A stretch of DNA of 8,224 nt, from assembly GCA_011523725.1 (NCBI GenBank), contig WTGD01000398.1, positions 1 through 8,224 of the forward strand, written 5' to 3'. The notes under the pieces were generated by a model. That model was not told the origin of the DNA. It made no database searches and was given only the letters and a program-made list of their open reading frames with translations. Positions 1 to 6,569 of this stretch are shown here, piece after piece (position 1 is the stretch's first letter; each line of letters begins with the position of its first letter). The position numbers and the translations under genes are program-made. The stretch is from Nitrospinota bacterium. Lineage in GTDB: Bacteria > UBA8248.

Positions 1-499
1 CATCTATTCACTGGGCATCCGCCACGTGGGGGAGCACATCGCGGAAGTGCTGGCCGAGAGGTTCGGCAGCGTCGGAGAATTGTCCCGCGCGGATGCGGAA
101 ACGCTCACCTCGGTTCATGAGGTGGGCCCCCAGGTGGCGGAAAGAATCGTGCGTTTTTTCGCCGATGCCAAGTCCAGACAGATGGTGGACAACCTCCTCT
201 CCGCGGGCGTGGAGCCGCAGGCGCCCCTCAAGGCGGCGGAGGGCGGCACCGGCGAGGCCGCGTTCTCGGGATTTTCCTTCGTGCTCACCGGGACGCTCTC
301 GGGAAGATCGCGAAGCGAGGCGAAAGCGGCCATCGAGGCGCTCGGGGGACGGGTGACCTCCTCGGTGAGCAAGAACACGAGCTATCTCGTCGCGGGCGAG
401 GGCCCGGGTTCGAAGCTGAAAAACGCGGAATCCCTCGGCGTCGAGATTCTCGATGAAGATGCGTTCGAGCGGATGCTCGCCCGGAAAAAGGGGCCTTGA
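1..499 (+). CDS. ligA: NAD-dependent DNA ligase LigA, C-terminal part (5' truncated by window edge)
   Basis: The gene enters from the left edge and is read in the frame starting at base 2; about 165 C-terminal residues are present of a protein that is usually about 670 long. The family seals nicks in duplex DNA using NAD+ and acts in replication and repair in the cytoplasm. The visible part begins with the helix-hairpin-helix region: YSLGIRHVGEHIA, followed about 35 residues later by a second hairpin, HEVGPQVAERIV. After a short Ala/Gly-rich linker comes a BRCT domain from about base 272 to 480, with the typical FVLTGTL strand, the ALGGRV turn, the TSYLVAGEGPGSKLKNAESLG segment and the final ILDEDAF helix. 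The order HhH then BRCT at the very C terminus is diagnostic of LigA. The adenylation and OB domains lie outside the window, so catalytic residues cannot be checked. It ends with TGA at 497-499. Confidence 0.95.
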   Translation, partial: IYSLGIRHVGEHIAEVLAERFGSVGELSRADAETLTSVHEVGPQVAERIVRFFADAKSRQMVDNLLSAGVEPQAPLKAAEGGTGEAAFSGFSFVLTGTLSGRSRSEAKAAIEALGGRVTSSVSKNTSYLVAGEGPGSKLKNAESLGVEILDEDAFERMLARKKGP

Positions 500-525
500 C
501 CTCCGTTTATTCCTTTTTCTATGAT
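496..525 (+). promoter_or_regulatory. Predicted sigma70-like promoter for galU
   Basis: A TTGACC element (496-501, 5 of 6 consensus bases) is separated by 18 bases from TATGAT (520-525, 5 of 6). The -35 element overlaps the ligA stop codon. Transcription would start near 532, giving a leader of about 56 bases before the galU ATG. The spacer is T-rich. This implies that galU can be transcribed independently of ligA. It is a pattern match only. Confidence 0.55.
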
Positions 526-587
526 CTAGGGCAAATGTCACGTATTCACATGCAGCGACACATCTTTTTTCTCATGGGAACCTTCTC

Positions 588-1469
588 ATGAGCCGGGTTC
601 GCAAGGCTGTTTTTCCCGTGGCCGGGCTCGGCACGCGGTTCTTGCCCGCCACCAAGGTGATCCCGAAAGAGATGCTTCCCATCGTGGATGTCCCGCAAAT
701 CCAAATCGGCGTGCAGGAGGCCCTGGACGCCGGCATCGAGGAGATCGTCTTTATCACCGGACGCGGGAAGGTTTCGATGGTGGATCACTTTGATGTCGCG
801 TTCGAGGTGGAATCCTATTTGCGTGACAGAGGCGAAGAGAAATTATTGGCCGTGGTGGAGGAAATCTCGCAAAAAGCGCGCATTACGTCCATCCGCCAAA
901 AGCGTCCTTTGGGCTTGGGTCATGCGATCCTTTGCGCTCAGCCGGCCGTGGGGGATGAGCCTTTCGCCGTCATATTGTCCGATGACGTCATCAGGAGTGA
1001 AGAACCCGCCATCGGCCAGTTGGTTCGCGTGTTCCATGCGCATGGCGGCGGCGTGGTTGCGGGGCTGCGGGTTGAGAAACACGCGCTCTCCAAATACGGC
1101 GTCATCGATCCTTCCGGCGAACCGCCGCCCGCCCCGGGCGTTACGCCGCTCAAGGGCATGGTGGAAAAGCCGAAGCCCGAAGATGCGCCCTCGGACATCG
1201 CCATCATCGGGCGCTACGTTTTGCCGCCGGAGATCTTCCCGATCCTCGAGCGCATGAAGCCGGATGCGAAAGGAGAGATTCAGCTCACCGACGGGTTGCG
1301 GGGACTGCTGGAGCATACCAGGCTCTACGCTTATGAGTATGAGGGAAAGCGCTTCGACGCGGGTGATAAGCTGGGTTTTTTGGAGGCGACAGTCGAGTTC
1401 GCTCTGGAGCGCGAGGACATCGGCCCTGCATTCCGGGATTATTTAAGGAGATTGACAGACTCATGGTAG
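588..1469 (+). CDS. galU: UTP--glucose-1-phosphate uridylyltransferase
   Basis: This 293-residue protein matches the usual GalU length. The family makes UDP-glucose from UTP and glucose-1-phosphate in the cytoplasm, for LPS, capsule and other glycan synthesis. The N-terminal nucleotide-binding signature GLGTRFLPATK lies at residues 13-23, followed by KEMLPIVD (27-34). Further family motifs are QKRPLGLGHAI (about 104-114), the metal/nucleotide region LSDDV (130-134), MVEKP (191-195), GRYVLPPEIF (208-217), EIQLTDGL (230-237) and GKRFDAGDKLGFLEA (253-267). One deviation is seen: the stretch usually reading DKP.IQY is DVPQIQI here (residues 34-40), replacing a normally conserved Lys with Val and the Tyr with Ile. 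The ATG at 588 is preceded by a weak GGGAA (576-580, 7-base spacing). The gene has its own predicted promoter at 496-525. The motif set makes GalU much more likely than an RfbA-type thymidylyltransferase. Confidence 0.95.
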   Translation: MSRVRKAVFPVAGLGTRFLPATKVIPKEMLPIVDVPQIQIGVQEALDAGIEEIVFITGRGKVSMVDHFDVAFEVESYLRDRGEEKLLAVVEEISQKARITSIRQKRPLGLGHAILCAQPAVGDEPFAVILSDDVIRSEEPAIGQLVRVFHAHGGGVVAGLRVEKHALSKYGVIDPSGEPPPAPGVTPLKGMVEKPKPEDAPSDIAIIGRYVLPPEIFPILERMKPDAKGEIQLTDGLRGLLEHTRLYAYEYEGKRFDAGDKLGFLEATVEFALEREDIGPAFRDYLRRLTDSW

Positions 1470-1530
1470 CGGAAGAATCTGCGCCTGACCCCGAACCTCC
1501 GGGGAGAATACATCTTCATTGCACTCAGCC

Positions 1531-1536
1531 GGGAGG
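1531..1536 (+). promoter_or_regulatory. Ribosome binding site of first CNNM gene
   Basis: GGGAGG lies 9 bases upstream of the ATG at 1546 and supports that start. The same hexamer with the same 9-base spacing recurs in front of the next gene. Confidence 0.75.
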
Positions 1537-1545
1537 CGTTGACTG

Positions 1546-2817
1546 ATGGATGCCGACCTGCTCTTCCGGCTCGCCGCCTTCGTCTTCCTCATGCTCTGCT
1601 CCGCCGGATTCTCGGCCAGCGAAACGGCCCTTTTCTCTCTTCCGCGCCCCAGGGTGCGCGCCATGCGCCGGGAAGGCGGCGTGGGTGAACGGGTGTCCGA
1701 CCTTCTGGACAGGCCCAGGCGGCTGATTACTTCCATATTGATGGGCAACGAAATCGTGAACATCGCCTCCTCAGCACTTTTCACGGGCGTGATTGTGGCT
1801 TATCTGGAGCCCGGCAAGAGGTGGCTCGCGCCCGTGTTCATGACGCCGCTCTTGATGGTGTTCGGCGAGATCACGCCCAAATCCCTGGCGGCCCGGTATC
1901 CGGAGCGGTTCTCGCGATTCCTGGCGTATCCCATATCTCTTTTCGCGCGCATCATCTCTCCTTTGCGGTGGGTCTTTTTGCAGGTGGCGAACGGCGTGCT
2001 CTCCTTGATGGGAGCGCCCTCGCGCGATCCGCAGAGCATTCTCATGGAAGACGAATTCCTGCACCTCGTGGACGCGGGCCATGCCGAAGGCGAACTCGAA
2101 GAGGGCGAGCGCGAACTCATTCACAACGTATTCGGCTTTCACGACAGAACCGTGTCGGACGTAACGGTGCCCCGCACGGACCTGGAATGCTGGGAGATGG
2201 ATCTGCCCGTCGCCGAGGTGATAGAGCGCGTCCGCACGGCGACGCACTCGCGCATTCCGATTTTCCAGCGAGACCGGGATCAGATAGTGGGCATCTTGTA
2301 CGTCAAGGATTTTCTGCGTCAGGCGCGGCGAAGAAACTTCGGCCCGGAGGAGCGTCTGACGAAACAGATGCTGCGCGCTCCCCTCATCGTTCCGGGCGGA
2401 ATAAAGCTCGACCGCCTGTTCCGGCGGTTCCGGCACGAACGCACCCACGTCGCCATCGTTCAGGATGAATTCGGCGGCACCCTCGGCCTGGTGTCGATGA
2501 CGGATCTGCTCGAGGAGATTTTCGGCGAGATCAAGGACGAGCACGAAGAAGTCGAGGAGGCCTGGATCGAGCAGGAAAACGAGGAGTCATACCTGTGTCA
2601 GGGCCGCGTTCCCCTGACCGAATTCTCGGCGGTGAGCGGCTGGGAATTACCCGACTACGAGGAGGCGAACACGCTGGGAGGCGTGGTCTTCACGATGCTG
2701 GGCCATGTGCCTTCGGTGAACGAGTGGGTTCGGCTGGGAAACGTGGAGTTCACGGTGACCGAGACGAGCGGTTCCCGCGTCCTGCAGGTGCGCGCGCGAA
2801 GACGGGAGGATGCCTGA
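1546..2817 (+). CDS. CNNM/CorC (HlyC/CorC family) transmembrane protein, paralogue 1
   Basis: This 423-residue protein has the full family architecture. The N-terminal CNNM (DUF21) membrane domain spans about residues 1-175, with hydrophobic segments near 5-22, 62-87, 95-110 and 125-155. It carries the family motifs GFSASETALFSL (21-32), MGNEIVNIASSAL (66-78) and FGEITPKSLA (106-115). Next come two CBS domains: about 205-260, including HSRIPIFQRDRDQIVGILYV, and about 275-330, ending in the typical DEFGGTLGLVSMTDLLEEIF segment. The C-terminal CorC_HlyC (transporter-associated) domain is at about 345-417. Studied members take part in Mg2+ export or Mg2+/Co2+ homeostasis at the inner membrane, with CBS domains sensing ATP; the older label 'hemolysin' is misleading. 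The start is set by GGGAGG 9 bases upstream. It lies 76 bases after galU and is followed at once by a paralogue, so the two are probably co-transcribed. The ion specificity cannot be read from the sequence. Confidence 0.92.
   Translation: MDADLLFRLAAFVFLMLCSAGFSASETALFSLPRPRVRAMRREGGVGERVSDLLDRPRRLITSILMGNEIVNIASSALFTGVIVAYLEPGKRWLAPVFMTPLLMVFGEITPKSLAARYPERFSRFLAYPISLFARIISPLRWVFLQVANGVLSLMGAPSRDPQSILMEDEFLHLVDAGHAEGELEEGERELIHNVFGFHDRTVSDVTVPRTDLECWEMDLPVAEVIERVRTATHSRIPIFQRDRDQIVGILYVKDFLRQARRRNFGPEERLTKQMLRAPLIVPGGIKLDRLFRRFRHERTHVAIVQDEFGGTLGLVSMTDLLEEIFGEIKDEHEEVEEAWIEQENEESYLCQGRVPLTEFSAVSGWELPDYEEANTLGGVVFTMLGHVPSVNEWVRLGNVEFTVTETSGSRVLQVRARRREDA
2804..2809 (+). promoter_or_regulatory. 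Ribosome binding site that decides the start of the second CNNM gene
   Basis: GGGAGG directly abuts the ATG at 2810, which leaves no spacing for that codon, but stands 9 bases before an in-frame GTG at 2819. The preceding gene has the same hexamer at the same 9-base distance. This favours GTG 2819 over ATG 2810. The site lies inside the end of the upstream coding region, so translation of the pair is probably coupled. Confidence 0.65.
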
Positions 2818-2818
2818 G

Positions 2819-4069
2819 GTGGATATTTTCTCCGTCATCGTTATCGGTCTGATTCTTCTCCTGTCGGAAGCGTTGTTCTCGGGCGCGGAGATTGCCATCG
2901 TTTCCGCGGACCGCGCCCGCCTGCGGGCCAAGGCGGAAGGCGGGAACAAGGGTGCTGAGATCGCGCTGCAACTGCTGGAAAAACCCGAATGGCTCATGGG
3001 CACGATCCTCACCTGCCATAACGCGAGTTTCGTCACGAACGTTTCCCTGGCCACAATCGCGGCCATCAACTTCGTCGGTCCCGCTTATGGGGAAGCGCTC
3101 TCTGTCGCCCTCGTGATTCCGCTCCTCGTGGTGTTCGGCGAGGTGGTTCCCAAGGGGTATTGCCAGGCCCGCGCCGACGCGCTCGCCCCTGTTCTGGCGC
3201 GCGTCGTCTGGGGCGCCAGGCTGGTCGTGTATCCCCTGGTGTGGCTCATCAGCGCGCTCATCGGCGCCGTCGTGGGACTGAGAAGGAGCAATGGGGAGAG
3301 CACCCCCTTCGTCACCCGGCAGGAACTCGAATCGCTGGTGGAGGAGCCAAGCGACGGAGACGTGCAGGTTCTCGAACGCCAAATGATCGGCCGCATCTTC
3401 ACGTTCGGCGAGTTGGACATGGAAAACGTGCTCGTGCCTATCGTGGACCTCTCGGCGGTGGATGAGGAAGGCACGGTGGAGGAGGTGATCCAGCGGATCG
3501 AGGACGACGGCCACTCGAGGATTCTGATCTACAGGGAAAACCTGCACCACATCGTCGGTGTCGTTCACGCGAGGGAAATTATCGGCCTGGGGCCCGACGC
3601 CGCGGGACGTTTGAAGGATAAGGATGGTCTCATCCGGAGCGCATACTTCGTGCCGGAGACGAAGCCCGCCGATAGTCTGCTCGATGAGTTGATGAGCCGC
3701 AAGGACAAGATGGCCGTCGTGGTGGATGAATACGGGGCCTGCACAGGCATCGTGACGATGGAGGACTTGGTGGAGGAGATCGTGGGCGACATCGCCGATG
3801 AATACGATGTCGACGAAGTCCGCATGTTCCACAAGCTGGGTGAGGATCAATACATGGTCGACGCTCGCATGGAGGTCGAGGACGTGCGCGAGGCGCTCGA
3901 GTTGCCCGTGCCCGATGGGGACTACGAGACGTTGTCGGGCTACCTTCTGGAGCGGTTCGAACGCATTCCCAAAGAGGGAGAGAGCATATCCCTGGAGAGC
4001 TGGACGCTCACCGTGCAATCGGCGAGCGAGCGGCAGATAGAAACCGTTCGCCTGGAGCGAAACGCCTAA
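2819..4069 (+). CDS. CNNM/CorC (HlyC/CorC family) transmembrane protein, paralogue 2
   Basis: From GTG 2819 the protein has 416 residues; the alternative ATG at 2810 adds three residues and would overlap the upstream gene by 8 bases. The CNNM membrane domain (about residues 1-155) begins immediately with a hydrophobic helix and contains LFSGAEIAIVSADRARL, then THE variant TCHNASFVTNVSLATIAA where paralogue 1 has MGNEIVNIASSAL, and VFGEVVPKGYCQARAD. Two CBS domains follow (about 200-257, with HSRILIYRENLHHIVGVVHA; and about 270-327, with VVVDEYGACTGIVTMEDLVEE and then IVGDIADEYD). The CorC_HlyC domain fills about 340-415 (EDVREALELPVPDGDYETLSGYLL). Family role is Mg2+ or other divalent-cation homeostasis at the inner membrane. 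It is clearly related to the preceding gene in domain order, yet diverged throughout, so the pair is an old duplication rather than a recent copy. Joint action of the two proteins is an inference from the coupled layout. Confidence 0.92.
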   Translation: MDIFSVIVIGLILLLSEALFSGAEIAIVSADRARLRAKAEGGNKGAEIALQLLEKPEWLMGTILTCHNASFVTNVSLATIAAINFVGPAYGEALSVALVIPLLVVFGEVVPKGYCQARADALAPVLARVVWGARLVVYPLVWLISALIGAVVGLRRSNGESTPFVTRQELESLVEEPSDGDVQVLERQMIGRIFTFGELDMENVLVPIVDLSAVDEEGTVEEVIQRIEDDGHSRILIYRENLHHIVGVVHAREIIGLGPDAAGRLKDKDGLIRSAYFVPETKPADSLLDELMSRKDKMAVVVDEYGACTGIVTMEDLVEEIVGDIADEYDVDEVRMFHKLGEDQYMVDARMEVEDVREALELPVPDGDYETLSGYLLERFERIPKEGESISLESWTLTVQSASERQIETVRLERNA

Positions 4070-4140
4070 AAGCCGATTTGCGGGTGAAACGCCGGCGCAT
4101 GCTCTTGCGTTGCCGCTCTGAAAACAACTGGTTCAGCGAA

Positions 4141-5214
4141 TCAGTTTCCCTGAATGGCTTCGGGCGACTCGACGCCCAGCCAGCCTCCTATCATCTCGAG
4201 CGCCTCCCACTGGCTGGCTTCATAGGGGATTCCGTTTTTCTCCGCGTCCGCCTTTTTGCGCGCCTCGCGCTCTCCCGGAAGCAGCATTTCCGGCCCTCCG
4301 CAGCTTTTGATGTCTCGCACCGTCTCGGCCAGCCGCCTCTTCACGTCCTCCAGGGGATATAGCGCATCCAGCCTCCAGGCCTCTATCGTCTGGGTGATGC
4401 GGGCGTCGGGTTGAACGCGCAGCGTCGGAATGTGCCCCGTCGCGCCGCCGCCGATGACGCCGTCCAGGTCCACGAGCACGGCGAGTCCGGACCCCTTGTA
4501 GCCGAACTGCGTTCCTCCCAGGGGGAGAACGGAGCCTTTTATCAGTTCGTCATACGCAACGTGGCCGGAAATGACCTCTCCGTTCTCGTCAAGGAAATAA
4601 TCGTCCGGTATCGCCTCTCCCGCGCGACTGGCGCGAATGGCGGGACTCACGGCGCGCTGCGTGGTGGCCACGTCGATGACGATGGCCTGATTCCCGGCAG
4701 GGACTCCCCAGGCGATGGGGTTCGTGCCCAGCCGGATCCTGTTTCCTCCGAAAGGTTTCATCCAGGCGCCGGAGGTGCATGTGGCGCGGCCGGCCAGACC
4801 CCGATCGATGAGCGCCTCGGCGTAGACGCACGCCGCCCCGAAGTGATTTGCGTTGTGCACATAGACCTTTCCGATGCCGTACTCTTCCGCCAGATCGCCC
4901 GCGAGGCGCGTCGCATCCATCGCCGCTGCCGGGCCGATGCCGCCTTGCGCATCCATGACGGCGACGGCCCAGTTTTCGTTTCGTTTGATGCTTGGCGCGA
5001 CTTCCGGGTCGATGGCGTCTTTTTGAATGCGCTCGACGAGTTCGCGCAAGCCCGTCCCGCCCGCCACGCCGTGGCTCGATATTCCGCGCATATCCGCCGC
5101 TGCGAGAATTTCCGCCGTCACCCTGGCGCGATCTTCAGGGGCGCCCAGGGCCATGATGCACTTCGTGGCGAAACGCACGAGCGCTTCTTCGGAGATTCGC
5201 TTCTTCTCGGTCAT
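4141..5214 (-). CDS. Ldh2-family malate/L-lactate (2-oxoacid) dehydrogenase
   Basis: This 357-residue protein is of normal length for the Ldh2/YlbC/MdlC-type family, NAD(P)-dependent oxidoreductases unrelated to classical Rossmann-fold lactate and malate dehydrogenases. Family signatures are visible in order: ADMRGISSHGV (residues 40-50, containing the Ser47-His48 pair thought to be at the active site), VYVHNANHFGAA (118-128), SGAWMKPFGGNRIRLGTNPIAW (148-169), IDVATTQ (180-186), TQFGYKGSGLAVLVDLDGV (235-253) and LPGERE (312-317) followed by GIPYE. Members reduce or oxidise different 2-oxo acids and 2-hydroxy acids, including malate, lactate, ureidoglycolate, 2,3-diketogulonate and cyclic imino acids, so the substrate is not assigned. 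The ATG at 5212-5214 is preceded on the minus strand by AGGAA (5228-5224) with 9-base spacing. It lies 12 bases downstream of the kinase-like gene and is probably the last gene of that operon. It converges with the CNNM gene, with 71 bases between the stops. Confidence 0.9.
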   Translation of the reverse strand: MTEKKRISEEALVRFATKCIMALGAPEDRARVTAEILAAADMRGISSHGVAGGTGLRELVERIQKDAIDPEVAPSIKRNENWAVAVMDAQGGIGPAAAMDATRLAGDLAEEYGIGKVYVHNANHFGAACVYAEALIDRGLAGRATCTSGAWMKPFGGNRIRLGTNPIAWGVPAGNQAIVIDVATTQRAVSPAIRASRAGEAIPDDYFLDENGEVISGHVAYDELIKGSVLPLGGTQFGYKGSGLAVLVDLDGVIGGGATGHIPTLRVQPDARITQTIEAWRLDALYPLEDVKRRLAETVRDIKSCGGPEMLLPGEREARKKADAEKNGIPYEASQWEALEMIGGWLGVESPEAIQGN

Positions 5215-5226
5215 GTAGATGGATTC

Positions 5227-5946
5227 CTATGGAAGGCCGGAATGTTGTGATTGATGTAAAGGGAACTCGACTTTGAAGGATGCGCCGCCCTCGGGAGGGG
5301 TTGTGAGTTCCAGGCGCCCGCCCAGCATGAGCGCGGTGAGATGGCTTCGGTAGAGACCGATTCCGATTCCCCGCAGCGCGCCCGGATCCTCGAGGTCCTT
5401 CGCTATCCAGTCGATGAACGAATTGGAAGAAGATGGAATTTCGGCGTCGCGGTTCGTGGTCGACAGAACGATCCGCTCGTTTTCCATCGCGAGCAGAGCG
5501 TGGATGGTGCCGCCTTCGGGCGCAATGTGTATGGCCGCGTCCAGAAGGTCGTCGATGAGGAAAGTGAGCCTCGTCCTGTCGCCGTATATATCGAGCCGGG
5601 ACGGCATCTCGGGCAAGAAGCGGAACGAGGGAAAATTCCAGAGCCGCTTTCCGATGCGTTCGCTGAAAAGATGCGCGAGATTTATTTCGGTGTTGTCCAG
5701 AATTACTTGTTGCGTCTCGATGTCGGCGGCGTCGGAGAGCGTTTCGATAAGGCGGCTCATCTGATGGATGTTCTCAGATAAATCCCGAATCTCCTCGCGC
5801 GTCTTCCAGGGGTCTGATTCCTCGGCCAGGGCGAGGAACTTGCTTTTAAGGCGAGAGGCGGGCGATTGGAGTTCGCGAGCGGCGAGGCGCAAGAACAAGG
5901 CGGCGAGTTGTTCATTCGGGGGTCTTTTTTCCGTGCCGTCATTCAT
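5227..5946 (-). CDS. Small soluble histidine-kinase-like protein with degenerate catalytic motifs
   Basis: The protein has 239 residues and no membrane segment or sensor domain. Residues 15-80 look like a HisKA dimerisation helix pair: the stretch LAARELQSPASRL aligns with the usual H-box SHELRTPL, and HQMSRLIETLSDAADIET matches the second helix. Residues 115-230 look like a HATPase domain: YGDRTRLTFLIDDLLDAAIH then IAPEGG corresponds to the N-box region, RGIGIGLYRSHLTALMLGG (192-210) is a well-kept G2 box, and GASFKVEFPL is the closing strand. Key positions are altered: Arg24 in place of the phospho-accepting His, Ala137 at the N-box Asn, and NRDAEIP (165-171) in place of the D-x-G-x-G G1 motif. 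Homology to histidine kinases is therefore clear, while kinase activity is doubtful. The start is the ATG at 5946-5944, which overlaps the Nudix stop as ATGA; longer reading in this frame runs inside the Nudix gene and is not favoured. It could act as an ATP-binding scaffold or partner of another regulator; no response regulator gene is in view. Confidence 0.75.
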   Translation of the reverse strand: MNDGTEKRPPNEQLAALFLRLAARELQSPASRLKSKFLALAEESDPWKTREEIRDLSENIHQMSRLIETLSDAADIETQQVILDNTEINLAHLFSERIGKRLWNFPSFRFLPEMPSRLDIYGDRTRLTFLIDDLLDAAIHIAPEGGTIHALLAMENERIVLSTTNRDAEIPSSSNSFIDWIAKDLEDPGALRGIGIGLYRSHLTALMLGGRLELTTPPEGGASFKVEFPLHQSQHSGLP

Positions 5947-6407
5947 GTGATTTCTCGATATTTCCAGCGCGACGATTGGTTGAGCGCGTCGATCGATTCC
6001 AGTATGAATTCCGCCGTTCCGCTCGTCATCGGACTTAAACTGGATACCTCGCATAAGGGAACCCACCTGGCTTCTGATATGTCGCTCGCCGCCTGGAGCG
6101 TCCCCCCGGTGGGCCGGCACACGAAATCGATGAGCACGTAATGAAATTGCACGCGCCCCCATTCGTCCCGGGTGACGCGGTTCAAAACCCGGCCCTCGGA
6201 GAGGATCTCCACGTCCAGGCCGGTTTCTTCCTTGACCTCACGTATACAGGCTTCTTCCAGGTCTTCACCCAGGTGAACGCCGCCGCCCGGAATGCTCCAG
6301 GCACCCATTTTGGGAGGTTGCCCCCGGCGGACGATGAGGACGTTTTCCTCATCGATGACGATGGCCCCTACGCCGACAATCGGGCGAAGCGGATATTCAC
6401 GACCCAA
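5943..6407 (-). CDS. Nudix hydrolase (MutT / ADP-ribose pyrophosphatase-like)
   Basis: The protein has 154 residues. A perfect Nudix box, G-x5-E-x7-R-E-U-x-E-E-x-G-U, runs from Gly42 to Leu64: GGVHLGE, then seven residues, then REVKEETGL. The flanking layout (RPIVGVGAIVIDEENVLIVR at the N terminus, GAWSIPGGG before the box, QFHYVLIDFVC after it, and SDISEARWVPLCEV near the C terminus) is that of small ADP-ribose pyrophosphatase or 8-oxo-dGTPase-like members. These cleave nucleoside diphosphates linked to another moiety, using Mg2+; the substrate cannot be told. The start codon is TTG (6407-6405): an in-frame TGA lies four codons upstream, and a GAGGAG ribosome binding site precedes it by 8 bases. 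The gene ends with a 4-base ATGA overlap onto the kinase-like gene and appears to be first in a leftward three-gene operon. Confidence 0.92.
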   Translation of the reverse strand: MGREYPLRPIVGVGAIVIDEENVLIVRRGQPPKMGAWSIPGGGVHLGEDLEEACIREVKEETGLDVEILSEGRVLNRVTRDEWGRVQFHYVLIDFVCRPTGGTLQAASDISEARWVPLCEVSSLSPMTSGTAEFILESIDALNQSSRWKYREIT

Positions 6408-6415
6408 ACTCCCGG

Positions 6416-6421
6416 CTCCTC
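6416..6421 (-). promoter_or_regulatory. Ribosome binding site fixing the TTG start of the Nudix gene
   Basis: On the minus strand GAGGAG (6421-6416) stands 8 bases before TTG (6407-6405). An in-frame TGA (6421 end of this motif, reading just before it) overlaps the site, so no earlier in-frame start is possible and none of the four codons between is a start codon. Confidence 0.75.
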
Positions 6422-6502
6422 AGGTGAAAGATGAAAGAAAAACACTTAAGATTTCGGATTGCGCGCGCCTCATGTTCCCGGTTTCAAAATAGCATGTTTT
6501 AT

Positions 6503-6512
6503 CCCTCGAGGG
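6503..6512. repeat. 10-base perfect palindrome in divergent intergenic region
   Basis: CCCTCGAGGG is self-complementary over 10 bases and is flanked on each side by TTAT (as direct copies). It sits about 95 bases upstream of the Nudix start and about 55 bases before the predicted permease promoter. The 7-mer TCGAGGG recurs at 6638-6644 within CCCT-N6-AGGG in the permease leader. It could be an operator half-site pair or chance. Confidence 0.35.
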
Positions 6513-6525
6513 TTATGGCGAATCG

Positions 6526-6569
6526 AACGGAATACGGAAAGACGGGCATCCCCCGCCGTTCATTCCGTT
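6526..6569. repeat. Extended imperfect inverted repeat abutting the permease -35 box
   Basis: AACGGAATACGG (6526-6537) is complementary to CCGT-TC-ATTCCGTT (6556-6569): 12 pairs with a 2-base bulge, of which the outer 8 pairs are perfect. Inside lies a second short stem, CGGG (6543-6546) with CCCG (6552-6555) around a 5-base loop, separated from the outer stem by five unpaired bases (6538-6542) on the left side only. No T-run follows on either strand, so it is not a typical terminator. Its right end overlaps the first two bases of TTGACA. Confidence 0.5.

Noticed and set aside
1452..1480. TTGACA at the end of galU as a promoter -35 box
   Set aside because: At 16-18 base spacing the best -10 candidates match only about 2 of 6 consensus bases.
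1489..1504. CCCCG-N6-CGGGG hairpin between galU and the first CNNM gene as a terminator
   Set aside because: The stem has only 5 pairs and no T-run follows, so termination is not supported.
1771..2544. Minus-strand reading frame of 257 codons opposite the first CNNM gene
   Set aside because: It is a shadow of a well-supported gene, with no recognisable domain.
2750..4018. Long minus-strand reading frame of 422 codons opposite the second CNNM gene
   Set aside because: The plus-strand protein has clear CNNM, CBS and CorC_HlyC motifs. The antisense translation is His/Asp/Arg-rich with no recognisable motif, as is usual for the mirror frame of a GC-rich gene.
4070..4140. Possible bidirectional terminator between the convergent CNNM and Ldh2 genes
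   Set aside because: CGGC...GCCG near 4091-4115 makes only a short bulged stem without T-runs on either strand; nothing else is seen in these 71 bases.
4411..5250. Plus-strand reading frame of 279 codons opposite the Ldh2 gene
   Set aside because: It is a shadow frame; the minus-strand gene carries all the family motifs.
5947..6162. 72-residue N-terminal extension of the kinase-like protein
   Set aside because: It lies entirely inside the Nudix gene in another frame, and its translation has no domain features. The ATG at 5946 makes a normal ATGA overlap instead.
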